In this document: one piece after another, positions 37,160-45,456 of the stretch
Position numbering within the stretch: the stretch's first letter is position 1
How the letters are laid out: every line of letters begins with the position of its first letter
Assembly: GCA_903926465.1 (NCBI GenBank)
Contig: CAIYJE010000067.1
Coordinates: 124,001-188,000 of the forward strand
Direction: 5' to 3'
DNA: 64,000 nucleotides
From: an uncultured Planctomycetales bacterium
GTDB taxonomy: Bacteria; Planctomycetota; Planctomycetia; Isosphaerales; Isosphaeraceae
Notes under the pieces: generated by a model
What the model was told of the DNA's origin: nothing
Seen by the model: the letters and a program-made list of their open reading frames with translations, nothing else
Database searches by the model: none
Made by a program: the position numbers and the translations under genes

Positions 37160-38187
37160 TCGAGCCGATCCGGATTGCGGTCCCCTCCAAGGGACATCTT
37201 TGTGACGGAGCCTTGGAGCTGCTGAAGAACTCGGGATACCGAGTCCGCCGGGCCAGTGACCGCCAGTATGAAGCCACGATCAGTGGCCACCCGCGGTTCC
37301 ACGTCGTATTCATGCGTCCCACCGACATTGTGGATCAGGTTCAGGTTGGGCGTTGCCACCTGGGCATCACGGGGATGGATGTCTACGCCGAGCATATCGA
37401 CGAATCGGCTTCCAGCGTGGTGGTAGATTCAGACCTGGGTTACGGTGGCTGCCGTTTGGTGGTGGCGGTACCGGAGAGCTGGGTTGATGTGGACCACATG
37501 CTGGATCTGGTTGAACTCACGCATGACTTTCGTGAGCAGGGGCGGATGTTCCGGGTCTCGACCAAGTATGCGCATTTGGTACGAGCGTATTTTCGGAAGT
37601 GGGGCATTTACCATTACCAGTTGATAGCTTCCGATGGTGCCTTGGAATTGCACCCTAGCCTGGGGATTGCGGACATTATTGTCGATTTGACGAGTTCGGG
37701 CACAACGCTGAAGGATAACCGGCTCCGGGAGCTGGAGTCTGGAATTGTGCTCGACTCTGCGGCCTGTTTGATTGGGCATCGGGAGTCTTTGCGTAGTTTG
37801 GTGGCCGAGGGTGATCAGGGACCCGTGGCACTTTTACTAGATGCCCTGGATGGGTTGCGTGCGTCGGAAGGCTCGCTCCATCTCGAGGTGGTGGGTACAA
37901 CCACCGGCGCGGAAGATTCGCAGGATACAGCGTCTCGGGTGGCGGCCTGCCTCGGAGATCACGGTGCGCAGCATGTGTTCCGAGGGGCCGTGTGGGATTC
38001 CGACAGCAGGGCGGGTTGGCGAGTGACGGCTCTGATTACCAACCGGCAATTTGTTCAATGCAAGCGACGTTTGTTTGCGCTTGGGGCCAGCCGTGCCGTA
38101 GGGCTTCCAACCCGCTTCGTATTTGATCGTTCGAGCGTGCCCACGTTTGATCGTCTGGCGGAAGCACTCAAGGCCGATCCAGCCTGA
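37156..38187 (+). CDS. hisG: ATP phosphoribosyltransferase, extended form
   Basis: A 343-residue enzyme for the first step of histidine synthesis (ATP + PRPP). RIAVPSKGHLCDGALELL and the PRPP loop DLTSSGTTLKDNRL (about 176-189) identify it. Short HisG (~210 aa) needs HisZ, whereas long HisG (~300 aa) carries its own C-terminal regulatory domain; here a tail of ~110 residues (about 235-343, GWRVTALITNRQFVQCKRRLFALGASRAV) resembles the regulatory ferredoxin-like fold, although HisZ is encoded directly upstream with a 4-nt ATGA overlap. That combination is unusual. Translation is probably coupled to hisZ. Confidence 0.9.
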   Translation: MIEPIRIAVPSKGHLCDGALELLKNSGYRVRRASDRQYEATISGHPRFHVVFMRPTDIVDQVQVGRCHLGITGMDVYAEHIDESASSVVVDSDLGYGGCRLVVAVPESWVDVDHMLDLVELTHDFREQGRMFRVSTKYAHLVRAYFRKWGIYHYQLIASDGALELHPSLGIADIIVDLTSSGTTLKDNRLRELESGIVLDSAACLIGHRESLRSLVAEGDQGPVALLLDALDGLRASEGSLHLEVVGTTTGAEDSQDTASRVAACLGDHGAQHVFRGAVWDSDSRAGWRVTALITNRQFVQCKRRLFALGASRAVGLPTRFVFDRSSVPTFDRLAEALKADPA

Positions 38188-38984
38188 ATGGGATTGGCCG
38201 GGTGATGGTGGGCGGATGGGGGCAAGGGACTACCGTTGCTCGTTCCATTGAGTCTGGTGAAAGCAGGCTCGCCAAAATCATGGGTCAGTACGGGGACGAC
38301 AGCTGGTTCGAAGTCGCCCGTGCTGACGTTGCGCGCTCAAGGACTCTGTGGGTCAAGCCGTTGAGAAGCGGTTTGGAAACCGAGATCGCTTGACGTTTGC
38401 GCGGGCCTGAGCAGTCGTTGAACGGATGGGTGGCAGAATGTGGCTAACTAGCCTTCTTTGTGCAGGCGGATAGGTCGACCTAATCCGATGGATTGTCCCG
38501 TTTTTTTGAATTTGAGGAAAGTCGAGACGGAAGTGAATCGAAAAGGTCGCGAATTTCGGAGCAACAATAGGGTCGGTTGAAACGTTCTCCAATTCCAGAT
38601 GGTTCCGTGTTGCTGCCTGAATTCTCAGGGGTCTCTGCGGAAACAATGACCAGGTGAGTTGAGTTTGTAGAGTTGTTCAACCCCGTGGATCCAATAAGGC
38701 ATCCATCGGTCTTGATCACAAAGTGGAACGCGGTTTGATCCGTGGCTGATGTTTGCTCAGATTCATGATCAAATAGTACTGGCATGATCATCTATAGGAA
38801 TATAGGTGTGAATTGCTGTTTGCAGCGGCCGTTTTCTTACTTGCATCCTTGATCTTGCCCCAGGTCAGTAACTCGGCATTGTGTTCATCTGCCTGCGCGG
38901 GCAGCCGCCCAGCCGTCCAGATTTCGTGTCGATTCTGGGCTCGTTGAATCTGTTTACTTGCACATTGATTACAGGACATTTTAC
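38188..38984. other. 800-nt gene-poor, lower-GC region
   Basis: No recognised gene. Two weak open frames exist: 38202-38393 (+, 63 codons) and 38480-38791 (-, 103 codons, starting MIMPVLFDHESEQ). Neither has a convincing ribosome-binding site or family signal. The 3' end holds the promoter and ribosome-binding site (AGGACAT) of the stress protein at 38985. Confidence 0.35.
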
Positions 38985-39938
38985 ATGCCTACGCTTTTTG
39001 GCCTGTTTGATGACGCCAAGGCTGCCCAGAAGGCTGCCGATACTCTGGTTGCTCACGGAATTGCCAAGGACCACGTCCATGTTCTGACCAAGGCCGACCA
39101 TGCTGGCCTGGCTGACCTCAAGAACTCGCTTGAGGCTGATGACGTTCACTTTTACACCGATTCCGTGAACGACGGCGGCACGCTTCTGGTGGTGGATGCG
39201 CTTCAGAAGCAGGTCGGTGATGTTGCCGAGACCCTGCACAAGTACGGCATGGTCGATGTTGAGCATCGTGCCGCCGAGTACGCCAAGATGCATGGTAAGA
39301 AGGCGCTTCGTGAACACCAGGAAGAAGATTACGTTCTTCCTGTCATCGAGGAGAGCCTTGAGGTTGGCAAGCGAGCTGTTGAACGCGGTCGGGTTCGCGT
39401 TTACAACCGCATTACCGAGCGGGCCGTAGAAGAGAAGGTTGGTCTTCGCGACGAGACGATTCACGTTGAACGTCGGGTTGTCAATCGCCCGGTCGATATT
39501 ACGGCCGACCTCTTCCAGGAGCGTTCGTTCGAGGTCGTTGAGATTGACGAAGAAGCGATCGTGTCCAAGGTCGCCCGTGTGATTGAAGAAGTTGTGGTCA
39601 GCAAGGAAGTGGCAGAGAACATCCAGACCATCAAAGACACGGTTCGTCGGTCCGACGTTGAAATCGAAAAGGTTGCGGCTGTTCGCACGTTCGACGATTT
39701 CCACGGCGACTTCAAGACCTACTTCACGAGCCATCTTGAGAAGTCTGGCCACAAGTTCGACAAGTTCCTGCCTGCTTTCAAGTTTGGACACACGCTTGCC
39801 AACAGCGAGAAGTTTGCCAAGCTGGATTGGGCCCACCTGGAAGCTGGTGCCAAGAAGACCTGGGAAGAGAAGAATCCAGGCACGTGGACAGCTTTCCATG
39901 ATGCCGTCAAGCACGCCTTTGAAAAGGCACGTGCCTGA
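38985..39938 (+). CDS. DUF2382 (YsnF-type) stress protein with N-terminal general-stress domain
   Basis: 317 residues in three parts: an N-terminal ferredoxin-like general-stress domain (1-95, TLFGLFDDAKAAQKAADTLV), a charged linker (96-115), the DUF2382 domain (about 117-235: VLPVIEESLEVGKRAVERGRVRVYNRI, a typical opening), and a C-terminal module (about 240-317, with FKFGHTLANSEKFAKLDWAHLEAGAKKTWEEKNPGTW split by short loops) that recurs beside DUF2382 in other bacteria. No membrane segment. The family is linked to general stress tolerance, but the molecular function is unknown. A hairpin terminator follows, and a second DUF2382 gene comes next. Confidence 0.85.
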   Translation: MPTLFGLFDDAKAAQKAADTLVAHGIAKDHVHVLTKADHAGLADLKNSLEADDVHFYTDSVNDGGTLLVVDALQKQVGDVAETLHKYGMVDVEHRAAEYAKMHGKKALREHQEEDYVLPVIEESLEVGKRAVERGRVRVYNRITERAVEEKVGLRDETIHVERRVVNRPVDITADLFQERSFEVVEIDEEAIVSKVARVIEEVVVSKEVAENIQTIKDTVRRSDVEIEKVAAVRTFDDFHGDFKTYFTSHLEKSGHKFDKFLPAFKFGHTLANSEKFAKLDWAHLEAGAKKTWEEKNPGTWTAFHDAVKHAFEKARA

Positions 39939-40078
39939 GCGGAAGCTTGCACGTATCCTCTGTCGAGCGGACAGCCCATGCGTGTACTTGACGCGAGCCC
40001 CGGTTTTGGAACAGTAGCCTGCCTGGTACGCTAGCCAGGCTGCGTTTCTGGCTCACAAGTCGCACGATTGTTATCTTC

Positions 40079-40116
40079 GACCGCGTCGCAGGCAGGCTGT
40101 CTGCGACGCGGTCTTT
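40079..40116 (+). terminator. Intrinsic terminator after the first DUF2382 gene
   Basis: GACCGCGTCGCAG / CTGCGACGCGGTC (13 bp) followed by TTTG; a smaller GCCTGG/CCAGGC hairpin lies at 40021-40040. Confidence 0.65.
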
Positions 40117-40191
40117 GTAGAATTTCTGTTCGGACTTTCCAGACCCTCAGGGTCCAATCAAGAAATCATCGCACTCAAAGGTTGTCGTTCC

Positions 40192-40884
40192 ATGATCATC
40201 GTGCGTGAAGACGGGCAACGAGGCAAAGTTGTCAAACGAAAGGCGCAGAAGGGATTGCCCGCTGAGCTGATCTTGGAATTTGAGGATGGATCGCAGTTGG
40301 CCATCACAGAAGATCATCTTGAGATACAAGAGGATGGCAATGCGCGGCTTTTGCTGAATCGGCCATCGCTTGCAAAGGTGCATCGGATCGAATTAAAAGT
40401 TGATAAAGACCTGGTGATTCCTGTTGCGGTAGAAGAACTTGTTGTCGAGAAGCGCAGGGTTGAGACCGCCAAGGTTCGCTTTAACACCCGGGTTGAGAAG
40501 CGTGAAGAAGTGGTGGATGAGCCGCTGCTTCATGAACAGGTGTCGGTTGAGCGGGTTGTGATTGATCGCGAGATTCAGGGAGCGGTTCCCACAACTCGAG
40601 AAGAGAACGGCGTTTTAATCATTCCCATTATCGAAGAAGTTCTGGTGGTTACGAAGGTTCTGCGTTTGAAGGAAGAGTTGCACGTCACGCGGCATCGCTC
40701 TCAAGTGAGCAAGCCTCAGCGTTTGGAATTGCGCAGGGAAATCATTGACGTGGTTCGAATTGCGAACAATCAGACCCAAGAGGTTCCGGTTTCTGTTTCT
40801 GTTTCGCAAACGGTTTCAGATCAGCCAACCTCGAAGGTCGAAACCGAGGTTCCACTCAAACCGAAGAAGAAGCCGAAAAAATAA
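40192..40884 (+). CDS. DUF2382 (YsnF-type) stress protein, short form
   Basis: 230 residues. The first ~75 form a small beta domain (IVREDGQRGKVV ... ELILEFEDGSQLAI) of the PRC-barrel-like kind often put in front of DUF2382. The DUF2382 region (about 82-195) repeats V-x-V/E-K-R/E heptad-like patterns (VEELVVEKRRVETAKVRF, LHEQVSVERVVIDREI). The tail is basic (KPKKKPKK). It shares the domain but not the N- and C-terminal modules of the gene 250 nt upstream. Probably a paralogous stress-response gene transcribed from its own promoter after the hairpin at 40079. Confidence 0.8.
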   Translation: MIIVREDGQRGKVVKRKAQKGLPAELILEFEDGSQLAITEDHLEIQEDGNARLLLNRPSLAKVHRIELKVDKDLVIPVAVEELVVEKRRVETAKVRFNTRVEKREEVVDEPLLHEQVSVERVVIDREIQGAVPTTREENGVLIIPIIEEVLVVTKVLRLKEELHVTRHRSQVSKPQRLELRREIIDVVRIANNQTQEVPVSVSVSQTVSDQPTSKVETEVPLKPKKKPKK

Positions 40885-40924
40885 CAGACCACTCTTGATC
40901 AAGTGGATCATTGTGAGAATCCAT

Positions 40925-40956
40925 ACGTAGGATAGCCGCCCCCGGCTATCCTACGT
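40925..40956. other. Perfect 14-bp inverted repeat between convergent genes
   Basis: ACGTAGGATAGCCG / CGGCTATCCTACGT with a CCCC loop, between the second DUF2382 gene and dnaB (convergent). It lacks a T-run, so it may act as a factor-assisted terminator or mRNA end-stabiliser rather than a simple intrinsic terminator. Confidence 0.6.
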
Positions 40957-41077
40957 GATCAATGGTCCCAGCCTGGAGTTCTTGCCTGCTTCCGTCGGCA
41001 TCAACGTGCAGATTGCACTCAGGCTCGGTCCTGAAGTGCATGACCAGGGTAATGGGTCGGCAGGGGTTGGAACGGCT

Positions 41078-42517
41078 TCAGAACGTACCCATATCAATGG
41101 GACCGGCATCTGCGGCCAGGTTCTCGAATCGCATGAAGTTCTTCAAGAATGAGAGTTTGATCGTATCGGTCCGACCGTTACGATTCTTGGCCACAATCAA
41201 CTCGGCCGTTCCTGGTGAGTCATTGGCATCATAATACTCGGGGCGGTGGAGCAGCAAAACCAGGTCCGCATCTTGTTCGATGGCACCAGACTCACGAAGG
41301 TCGGCCATACGGGGACGACGATCTTCACGGTTCTCAACCGCTCGGTTGAGCTGAGAGAGAGCCACCACCGGCACATGGAGTTCGCGTGCCAGTGTTTTGA
41401 GCCGACGACTGATTTTGGCAATTTGCTCCTGACGGCTGTCGCGGTTCTCACCAGACTCTGGCTCGATGAGCTGGATGTAATCCACCACAATCATTCCGAC
41501 ATTCTGCCGGAGCTTGAGCCGTCTTGCGTTCGCCGTGATCTGCATCATGTTTCGCGAGGGCGTATCGTCGATGAAGATCGGAGCCGTACGCATCTCCTCA
41601 TAGGCGCGACTCAGCATGGTCATTTCTCGCGCACCCATTCCTCGGCCTTTGCGCAGCTTGTCGCCATCGACCTTGGATCGCGAACAGAGTAATCGCTCTG
41701 CGAGCTCGATTTTACCCATTTCCAGGCTGACGAACAGAACTGCCGATTTCTGCTCAAGTGCGGCATGCTCACAAACATTGAGAGCGCACGCCGTTTTACC
41801 CATACTCGGACGGGCGGCCAGAATAATGAGCTGAGAACCTTGGAAACCGCTGGTGATCTCGTCCAGGTCATAAAAACCGGTCGAAACACCAGACACCGGT
41901 TGCTTCGCCTCGGAACGCGTGGCGATCCGGTCCATCGCCTCGGTCACCACATCACGCAATTCCGAGGTTTCACCGGTCGAGCTATCTTCCGCAATCTGAA
42001 AGATCCGGCGCTCCGCAGACTGAAGCAGGTCCTCGGCCGAGTGAGAGTTGGAATACCCTTCCCGAAGAATCTCATTGGCACTCTCAATGAGTTGCCGTGT
42101 CAGAGACTTCTCACGCACAATGCCAGCGTAGTATCGCGTATTGGCGGCATGCGGAACCGCATCAAGAATCTCGTCGATCGCCTCGTCGCCACCAATCTTC
42201 TCGAGTAACGAGAGCTTCTTCAGTTCCTCAGACAGAATGATTGCATCGACAGGCCGGCCCTCGTCATAGACCTCTCGAATGATCCGGTAAAGGATCTGGT
42301 GGCTATCGCGGTAGAAGTCGTCGGGCTTGAGAATCGGGACCACGTCGTGGAGTACCTGGTTATCCAGGAGCAATCCACCAATCACCCCGACCTCGGCTTC
42401 GAGATTCTGGGGGGGTAAACGATCGTCGAGCAGGTTGGCTGAGGAGGCCGCCTTGCTTCGTCGGGACCGCTCTCCGCCATTTCCGTTTGGCTGGCCCTGC
42501 GAGTCGTTGAAAGCCAT
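41078..42517 (-). CDS. dnaB: Replicative DNA helicase DnaB
   Basis: About 479 residues, the hexameric replication-fork helicase. N-terminal helical DnaB domain (about 30-140, NLEAEVGVIGGLLLDNQVL), then the RecA-like core: Walker A ARPSMGKTA, Walker B MIVVDYIQLIE, VVALSQLNRAVENREDRRP and the ESGAIEQDADLVLLLHRPEYY C-terminal motif. No intein. ATG 42517 was chosen because GGGAGGG precedes it; upstream in-frame codons lack one. Last gene of the rplY-to-dnaB cluster, separated from rplI by about 390 nt holding a hairpin and a short repeat. Confidence 0.95.
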   Translation of the reverse strand: MAFNDSQGQPNGNGGERSRRSKAASSANLLDDRLPPQNLEAEVGVIGGLLLDNQVLHDVVPILKPDDFYRDSHQILYRIIREVYDEGRPVDAIILSEELKKLSLLEKIGGDEAIDEILDAVPHAANTRYYAGIVREKSLTRQLIESANEILREGYSNSHSAEDLLQSAERRIFQIAEDSSTGETSELRDVVTEAMDRIATRSEAKQPVSGVSTGFYDLDEITSGFQGSQLIILAARPSMGKTACALNVCEHAALEQKSAVLFVSLEMGKIELAERLLCSRSKVDGDKLRKGRGMGAREMTMLSRAYEEMRTAPIFIDDTPSRNMMQITANARRLKLRQNVGMIVVDYIQLIEPESGENRDSRQEQIAKISRRLKTLARELHVPVVALSQLNRAVENREDRRPRMADLRESGAIEQDADLVLLLHRPEYYDANDSPGTAELIVAKNRNGRTDTIKLSFLKNFMRFENLAADAGPIDMGTF

Positions 42518-42656
42518 GGAGTGCCCTCCCTGTGTTCGTGGAGGAGCGGATCTAGCGTTCCGAATGCTCAGATCGAGCGAACTCCACGAGAAACCAGATG
42601 CAAAGGTATCAGAACTCAAAAAAGATATGAGTGGATCGGATCGTTAATAGATCGTT

Positions 42657-42682
42657 CATCAATCAATCAATCAATCAATCAA
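42657..42682. repeat. (AATC)n tetranucleotide microsatellite upstream of dnaB
   Basis: Five full AATC units (42661-42680) with partial units on both sides, about 140 nt upstream of the dnaB start in the leader or promoter region. Not in a coding frame. Confidence 0.85.
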
Positions 42683-42862
42683 AAACAGAACTCGTCAGGA
42701 GGCTTATCGGAATAAGACGGGAGCTTGAATACCAGAACCGAGATACCAGGCCAAAATAGAAACAGGCTTGAGTGCAGGATTCCTGCGGATGATCAGCAGT
42801 CAGAATCGCATGTTACCAGGGCAATTCGGTCAAGATCCGAACGCCATGTCCCATGTAGAACA

Positions 42863-42890
42863 GGGGGGGCAAGTGAGCCTTGTCCCCCCC
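42863..42890. other. G7/C7 hairpin after rplI
   Basis: GGGGGGGCAAG / CTTGTCCCCCC hairpin, 20-47 nt beyond the rplI stop. No T-run on the minus strand, so it is more likely a mRNA-end or attenuation element than a full intrinsic terminator. Confidence 0.55.
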
Positions 42891-42909
42891 GGGATTCATC
42901 GTAGGGATA

Positions 42910-43515
42910 TCAGCTCGCTGGGGTTTCTTCGGTGTGCGAAGGAACCACCCACAGCTTGACTTCGCTGTTGATGTCCAGGCCCAGATTGAGGCTGATCGTA
43001 TAAAGACCGAGTTCCTTGAGCGGACCTTCGATCCGAACGTGTTCTTCGTCGACTGGGAAATTGTCTTTCCGCAGTGCGGCGGCGATCATGGCTGCGGACA
43101 CCGAGCCATAGAGATGGCCTTCAGCGTTGGCATTGGCCTCGATGGTGATCTGACGCTGGGCGATCTGAGCGGCGAGATTCTGGAGGTCGGCACGCTTGGC
43201 TTCTTCGAGCTGGCGAAGCCGTTCGCGGTGCTTCTCAACAATTCGCAGGTTATGCGGGGTGGCAAAGGTGGCCAAGCCCTGAGGAATCAGGTAGTTGCGG
43301 GCGAATCCAGGACGAACCTTGACGAGTTCTCCGGCCTCACCGAGCTTATCTACGTGATTGGTGAGAAGAATGTGCTGGTACCCATTCTTGGTACGCATCG
43401 GGTGGTTCTGGCGGCGTTCAACGCCTGGCTGCCTGACTGGCTGCGGGGTGGCGGCTGCTTTGCCTTTGGACTTGGATTTCGACTTGGCCGCAGCCTTGGT
43501 CGTTGTCTTGGCCAT
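42910..43515 (-). CDS. rplI: Ribosomal protein L9 with basic N-terminal extension
   Basis: About 201 residues; bacterial L9 is usually ~150. The canonical N-domain begins near residue 45 (HILLTNHVDKLGEAGELVKVRPGFARNYLIP), then the connecting helix and C-domain (about 130-190, AEGHLYGSVSAAMIA). In front lies a Lys/Ala-rich, probably disordered extension (TTTKAAAKSKSKSKGKAAAT). ATG 43515 was chosen; the extension is in frame with no alternative internal start at the canonical position except M40. L9 binds 23S rRNA at the base of the L1 stalk. Sits in the replication/translation cluster after ssb. Confidence 0.9.
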   Translation of the reverse strand: MAKTTTKAAAKSKSKSKGKAAATPQPVRQPGVERRQNHPMRTKNGYQHILLTNHVDKLGEAGELVKVRPGFARNYLIPQGLATFATPHNLRIVEKHRERLRQLEEAKRADLQNLAAQIAQRQITIEANANAEGHLYGSVSAAMIAAALRKDNFPVDEEHVRIEGPLKELGLYTISLNLGLDINSEVKLWVVPSHTEETPAS

Positions 43516-43671
43516 GATCCTCGAGACTCCTGTCACTCAACGAATCGCTGCGCCGCGGGCCCCGAGCCCATGATAGTCAGTCGGCACGGCATCTTGGGGA
43601 ATGGAAAAACCGGGAAGTCGCTCGGTGGGAGCGGGATCGACCAGAGTGATCAATCCCCGGCGGATAAAAGG

Positions 43672-44193
43672 TCAGAACGGGATATCGTCTTCGGCCTCGG
43701 AAGGGTCGGGTTCGCGAACAGGTCGTCGGGCGGCCGGAGCCGCACTGGCCGGTCGAGAGCTTGGCGCTGGTCGATAGTCACTACTGCGGCGGTCTGAACC
43801 ACCGCGAGGTGCGGGGGCTTCTTCGTCTCGGCCTTGGGCACTTTCTTCACGACGTCCCTTGGGGTCAAGGAACTGAACGCGATCAGCCACAACCTTCACT
43901 TTGCTTCGCTTTTCGCCAGAGGTCTTGTCTTCCCAGGAATCCATTCTAAGGAAACCTTCGACATGGACTCCACTACCTTTGGTCAGGTACTGGCAACAAT
44001 TCTCGGCCTGACGGTTCCAGACGGTTACATCAATGTAGAGAGTCTCTTCACGCCGCTCTCCTTCGTCGCCACCGGAAAGGACACGGCTGGTTGCCAGCCG
44101 TAGATCCGTGACCGGTGCACCGCTTGGTGTGTAGCGCAGTTCAGGATCCTGAGTCAAACGACCGATCAGGAAAACCTTGTTTAAGTCGGCCAT
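43672..44193 (-). CDS. ssb: Single-stranded DNA-binding protein
   Basis: 173 residues: an OB-fold (1-110, MADLNKVFLIGRLTQDPELR ... RREETLYIDVTVWN ... GEKRSKVKVVADRV), a low-complexity Arg/Ser/Pro linker (about 115-160) and the acidic protein-interaction tip AEDDIPF. The normal SSB layout. ATG 44193 fits the family start exactly. It lies between rpsF and rplI, where rpsR is often found in other bacteria. A strong terminator after rpsF means ssb needs its own promoter (128-nt leader). Confidence 0.95.
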   Translation of the reverse strand: MADLNKVFLIGRLTQDPELRYTPSGAPVTDLRLATSRVLSGGDEGERREETLYIDVTVWNRQAENCCQYLTKGSGVHVEGFLRMDSWEDKTSGEKRSKVKVVADRVQFLDPKGRREESAQGRDEEAPAPRGGSDRRSSDYRPAPSSRPASAAPAARRPVREPDPSEAEDDIPF

Positions 44194-44320
44194 GGAGAGC
44201 ACTCTCACGCCTTGGGATTCTAAGCAGGAACGATGACCAGGGTTGTGATCCCAGAACATCGAGGTCAGCTGCAAAGCCGGCCCAGGCATATGATACAAAC
44301 GGACAGGTAGCCAGGGAACG

Positions 44321-44370
44321 AAAAAAATCAGAAAGACGAGGTAAATCTTACCTCGCTGTCTTTCTGAATC
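44321..44370 (-). terminator. Strong intrinsic terminator between rpsF and ssb
   Basis: On the minus strand TCAGAAAGAC-GCGAGGTAA / TTACCTCG-GTCTTTCTGA-type stem (one bulge) runs into TTTTTTT, starting 6 nt after the rpsF stop. Confidence 0.88.
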
Positions 44371-44375
44371 AGACT

Positions 44376-44786
44376 TCAGTCGTCACGACGACGGCGACGT
44401 GGCCGCTCTTCGTGCTCTTCTTCCATCGGCATATCTTCAGATTCAACGCTGGGGGTTGAAGACATTGCCTGGGTCACCAGGTGTTCAACTAGTTTCGGAT
44501 GAACCTTGAGGATCAGATCTCGCACGATCAGTTCGTTCAGGGTGCAGTCGTGCTCGATATCCTTGATGGTGTTGCTTTCGGCCTTGAAGTAGGTCAGAAG
44601 GTACGAGCCCTTCTTATGTCCTTCAACCGGGTAAGCAAGTCGTCGATCATCCCACTGGCGGCTGGCGACGATCTCGGCATTGTACTTGGCAAGGATTCCG
44701 TGAACCTGGGTCACGGTATCCTCCCAGTTCACAACAGCCTTGGTGCTATCCAGCAGGAACATCCCCTCGTAATGGTTCACGGGCAT
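44376..44786 (-). CDS. rpsF: Ribosomal protein S6
   Basis: 136 residues matching S6: NHYEGMFLLDSTKAV at the start, the central ASRQWDDRRLAYPVEGHKKGSYLL, and a Glu/Arg-rich tail (about 115-136, EEEHEERPRRRRRDD) reminiscent of the modified S6 C-terminus. Part of the 30S platform, where it pairs with S18. Its usual partner gene rpsR is not in this cluster. Preceded by pth with 67 nt between. Confidence 0.95.
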   Translation of the reverse strand: MPVNHYEGMFLLDSTKAVVNWEDTVTQVHGILAKYNAEIVASRQWDDRRLAYPVEGHKKGSYLLTYFKAESNTIKDIEHDCTLNELIVRDLILKVHPKLVEHLVTQAMSSTPSVESEDMPMEEEHEERPRRRRRDD

Positions 44787-44853
44787 AACTCAGAATCCTT
44801 GCGTCGATAGTCGAGTATGGTTTCGTCGGCAGTGGTGGCTTCAGGTCATCGGA

Positions 44854-45456
44854 TCAAGGGGAGGCGGAGCCGTTGAACCGATTCATTGCGGCATCAATCC
44901 CCTGATCGGCCCAGACGGCAATGGCTTGAGTCGCCAAAATGAGGGCATCGTCCATCATCGGTTTTTCAGTCGATCGAAACCGGGACAGAACAAAGTCCGC
45001 AGCGTCAATCGGTCCGCGTTCCCCAATCCCAATCCGGAGGCGAGCGAAGTCACTCGTACCAAGCTGGGTGATGATGTCTTTCAATCCCTTTTGGCCTCCG
45101 TCTGAACCACTGGGCCGTAACCTCAACTTGCCCAGCGGGAGGCTCAAATCATCGCACACAACCAGCAGGTCGGTTGGGTCGAGTTTGTAAAACTGGAAAG
45201 CCTGCCGGACAGACCGGCCGCTCAAGTTCATGAAGGTTTCAGGCTTCAGCAGGAGAATTTTGTGGTACGCGATCTCAGTCTCTGCCAGGAAACCATCAAA
45301 TTTTCGCTGAAAGCTACTAGTTGATGGGTTGCGGGCAAGCTGGTCGATGATCTCGAACCCCACGTTGTGGCGGGTTCCCTCGTACTTTGTACCAGGGTTC
45401 CCAAGACCCACAACAAGCTTTTTCCTGGATCGGCCCGGGGAATCGGAGGGGATCAA
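44854..45456 (-). CDS. pth: Peptidyl-tRNA hydrolase
   Basis: 200 residues; recycles tRNA by releasing stalled peptides. VVGLGNPGTKYEGTRHNVGF (15-34) holds N20 and catalytic H30, and VVCDDLSLPLGKLRLRPSGSDGGQKGL is the second signature. Its ATG overlaps the stop of rplY (ATGA, 45453-45456), the normal rplY-pth pairing. Confidence 0.95.
   Translation of the reverse strand: MIPSDSPGRSRKKLVVGLGNPGTKYEGTRHNVGFEIIDQLARNPSTSSFQRKFDGFLAETEIAYHKILLLKPETFMNLSGRSVRQAFQFYKLDPTDLLVVCDDLSLPLGKLRLRPSGSDGGQKGLKDIITQLGTSDFARLRIGIGERGPIDAADFVLSRFRSTEKPMMDDALILATQAIAVWADQGIDAAMNRFNGSASP

Noticed and set aside
38480-38791. Minus-strand frame (103 codons) in the 38-kb gap
   Set aside because: Plausible length but Ser/Thr/Asn-rich composition without family signal or ribosome-binding site; kept only as a note.
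38865-39914. Minus-strand open frame (349 codons) antisense to the first DUF2382 gene
   Set aside because: Shadow frame; the plus-strand product has clear domain structure.
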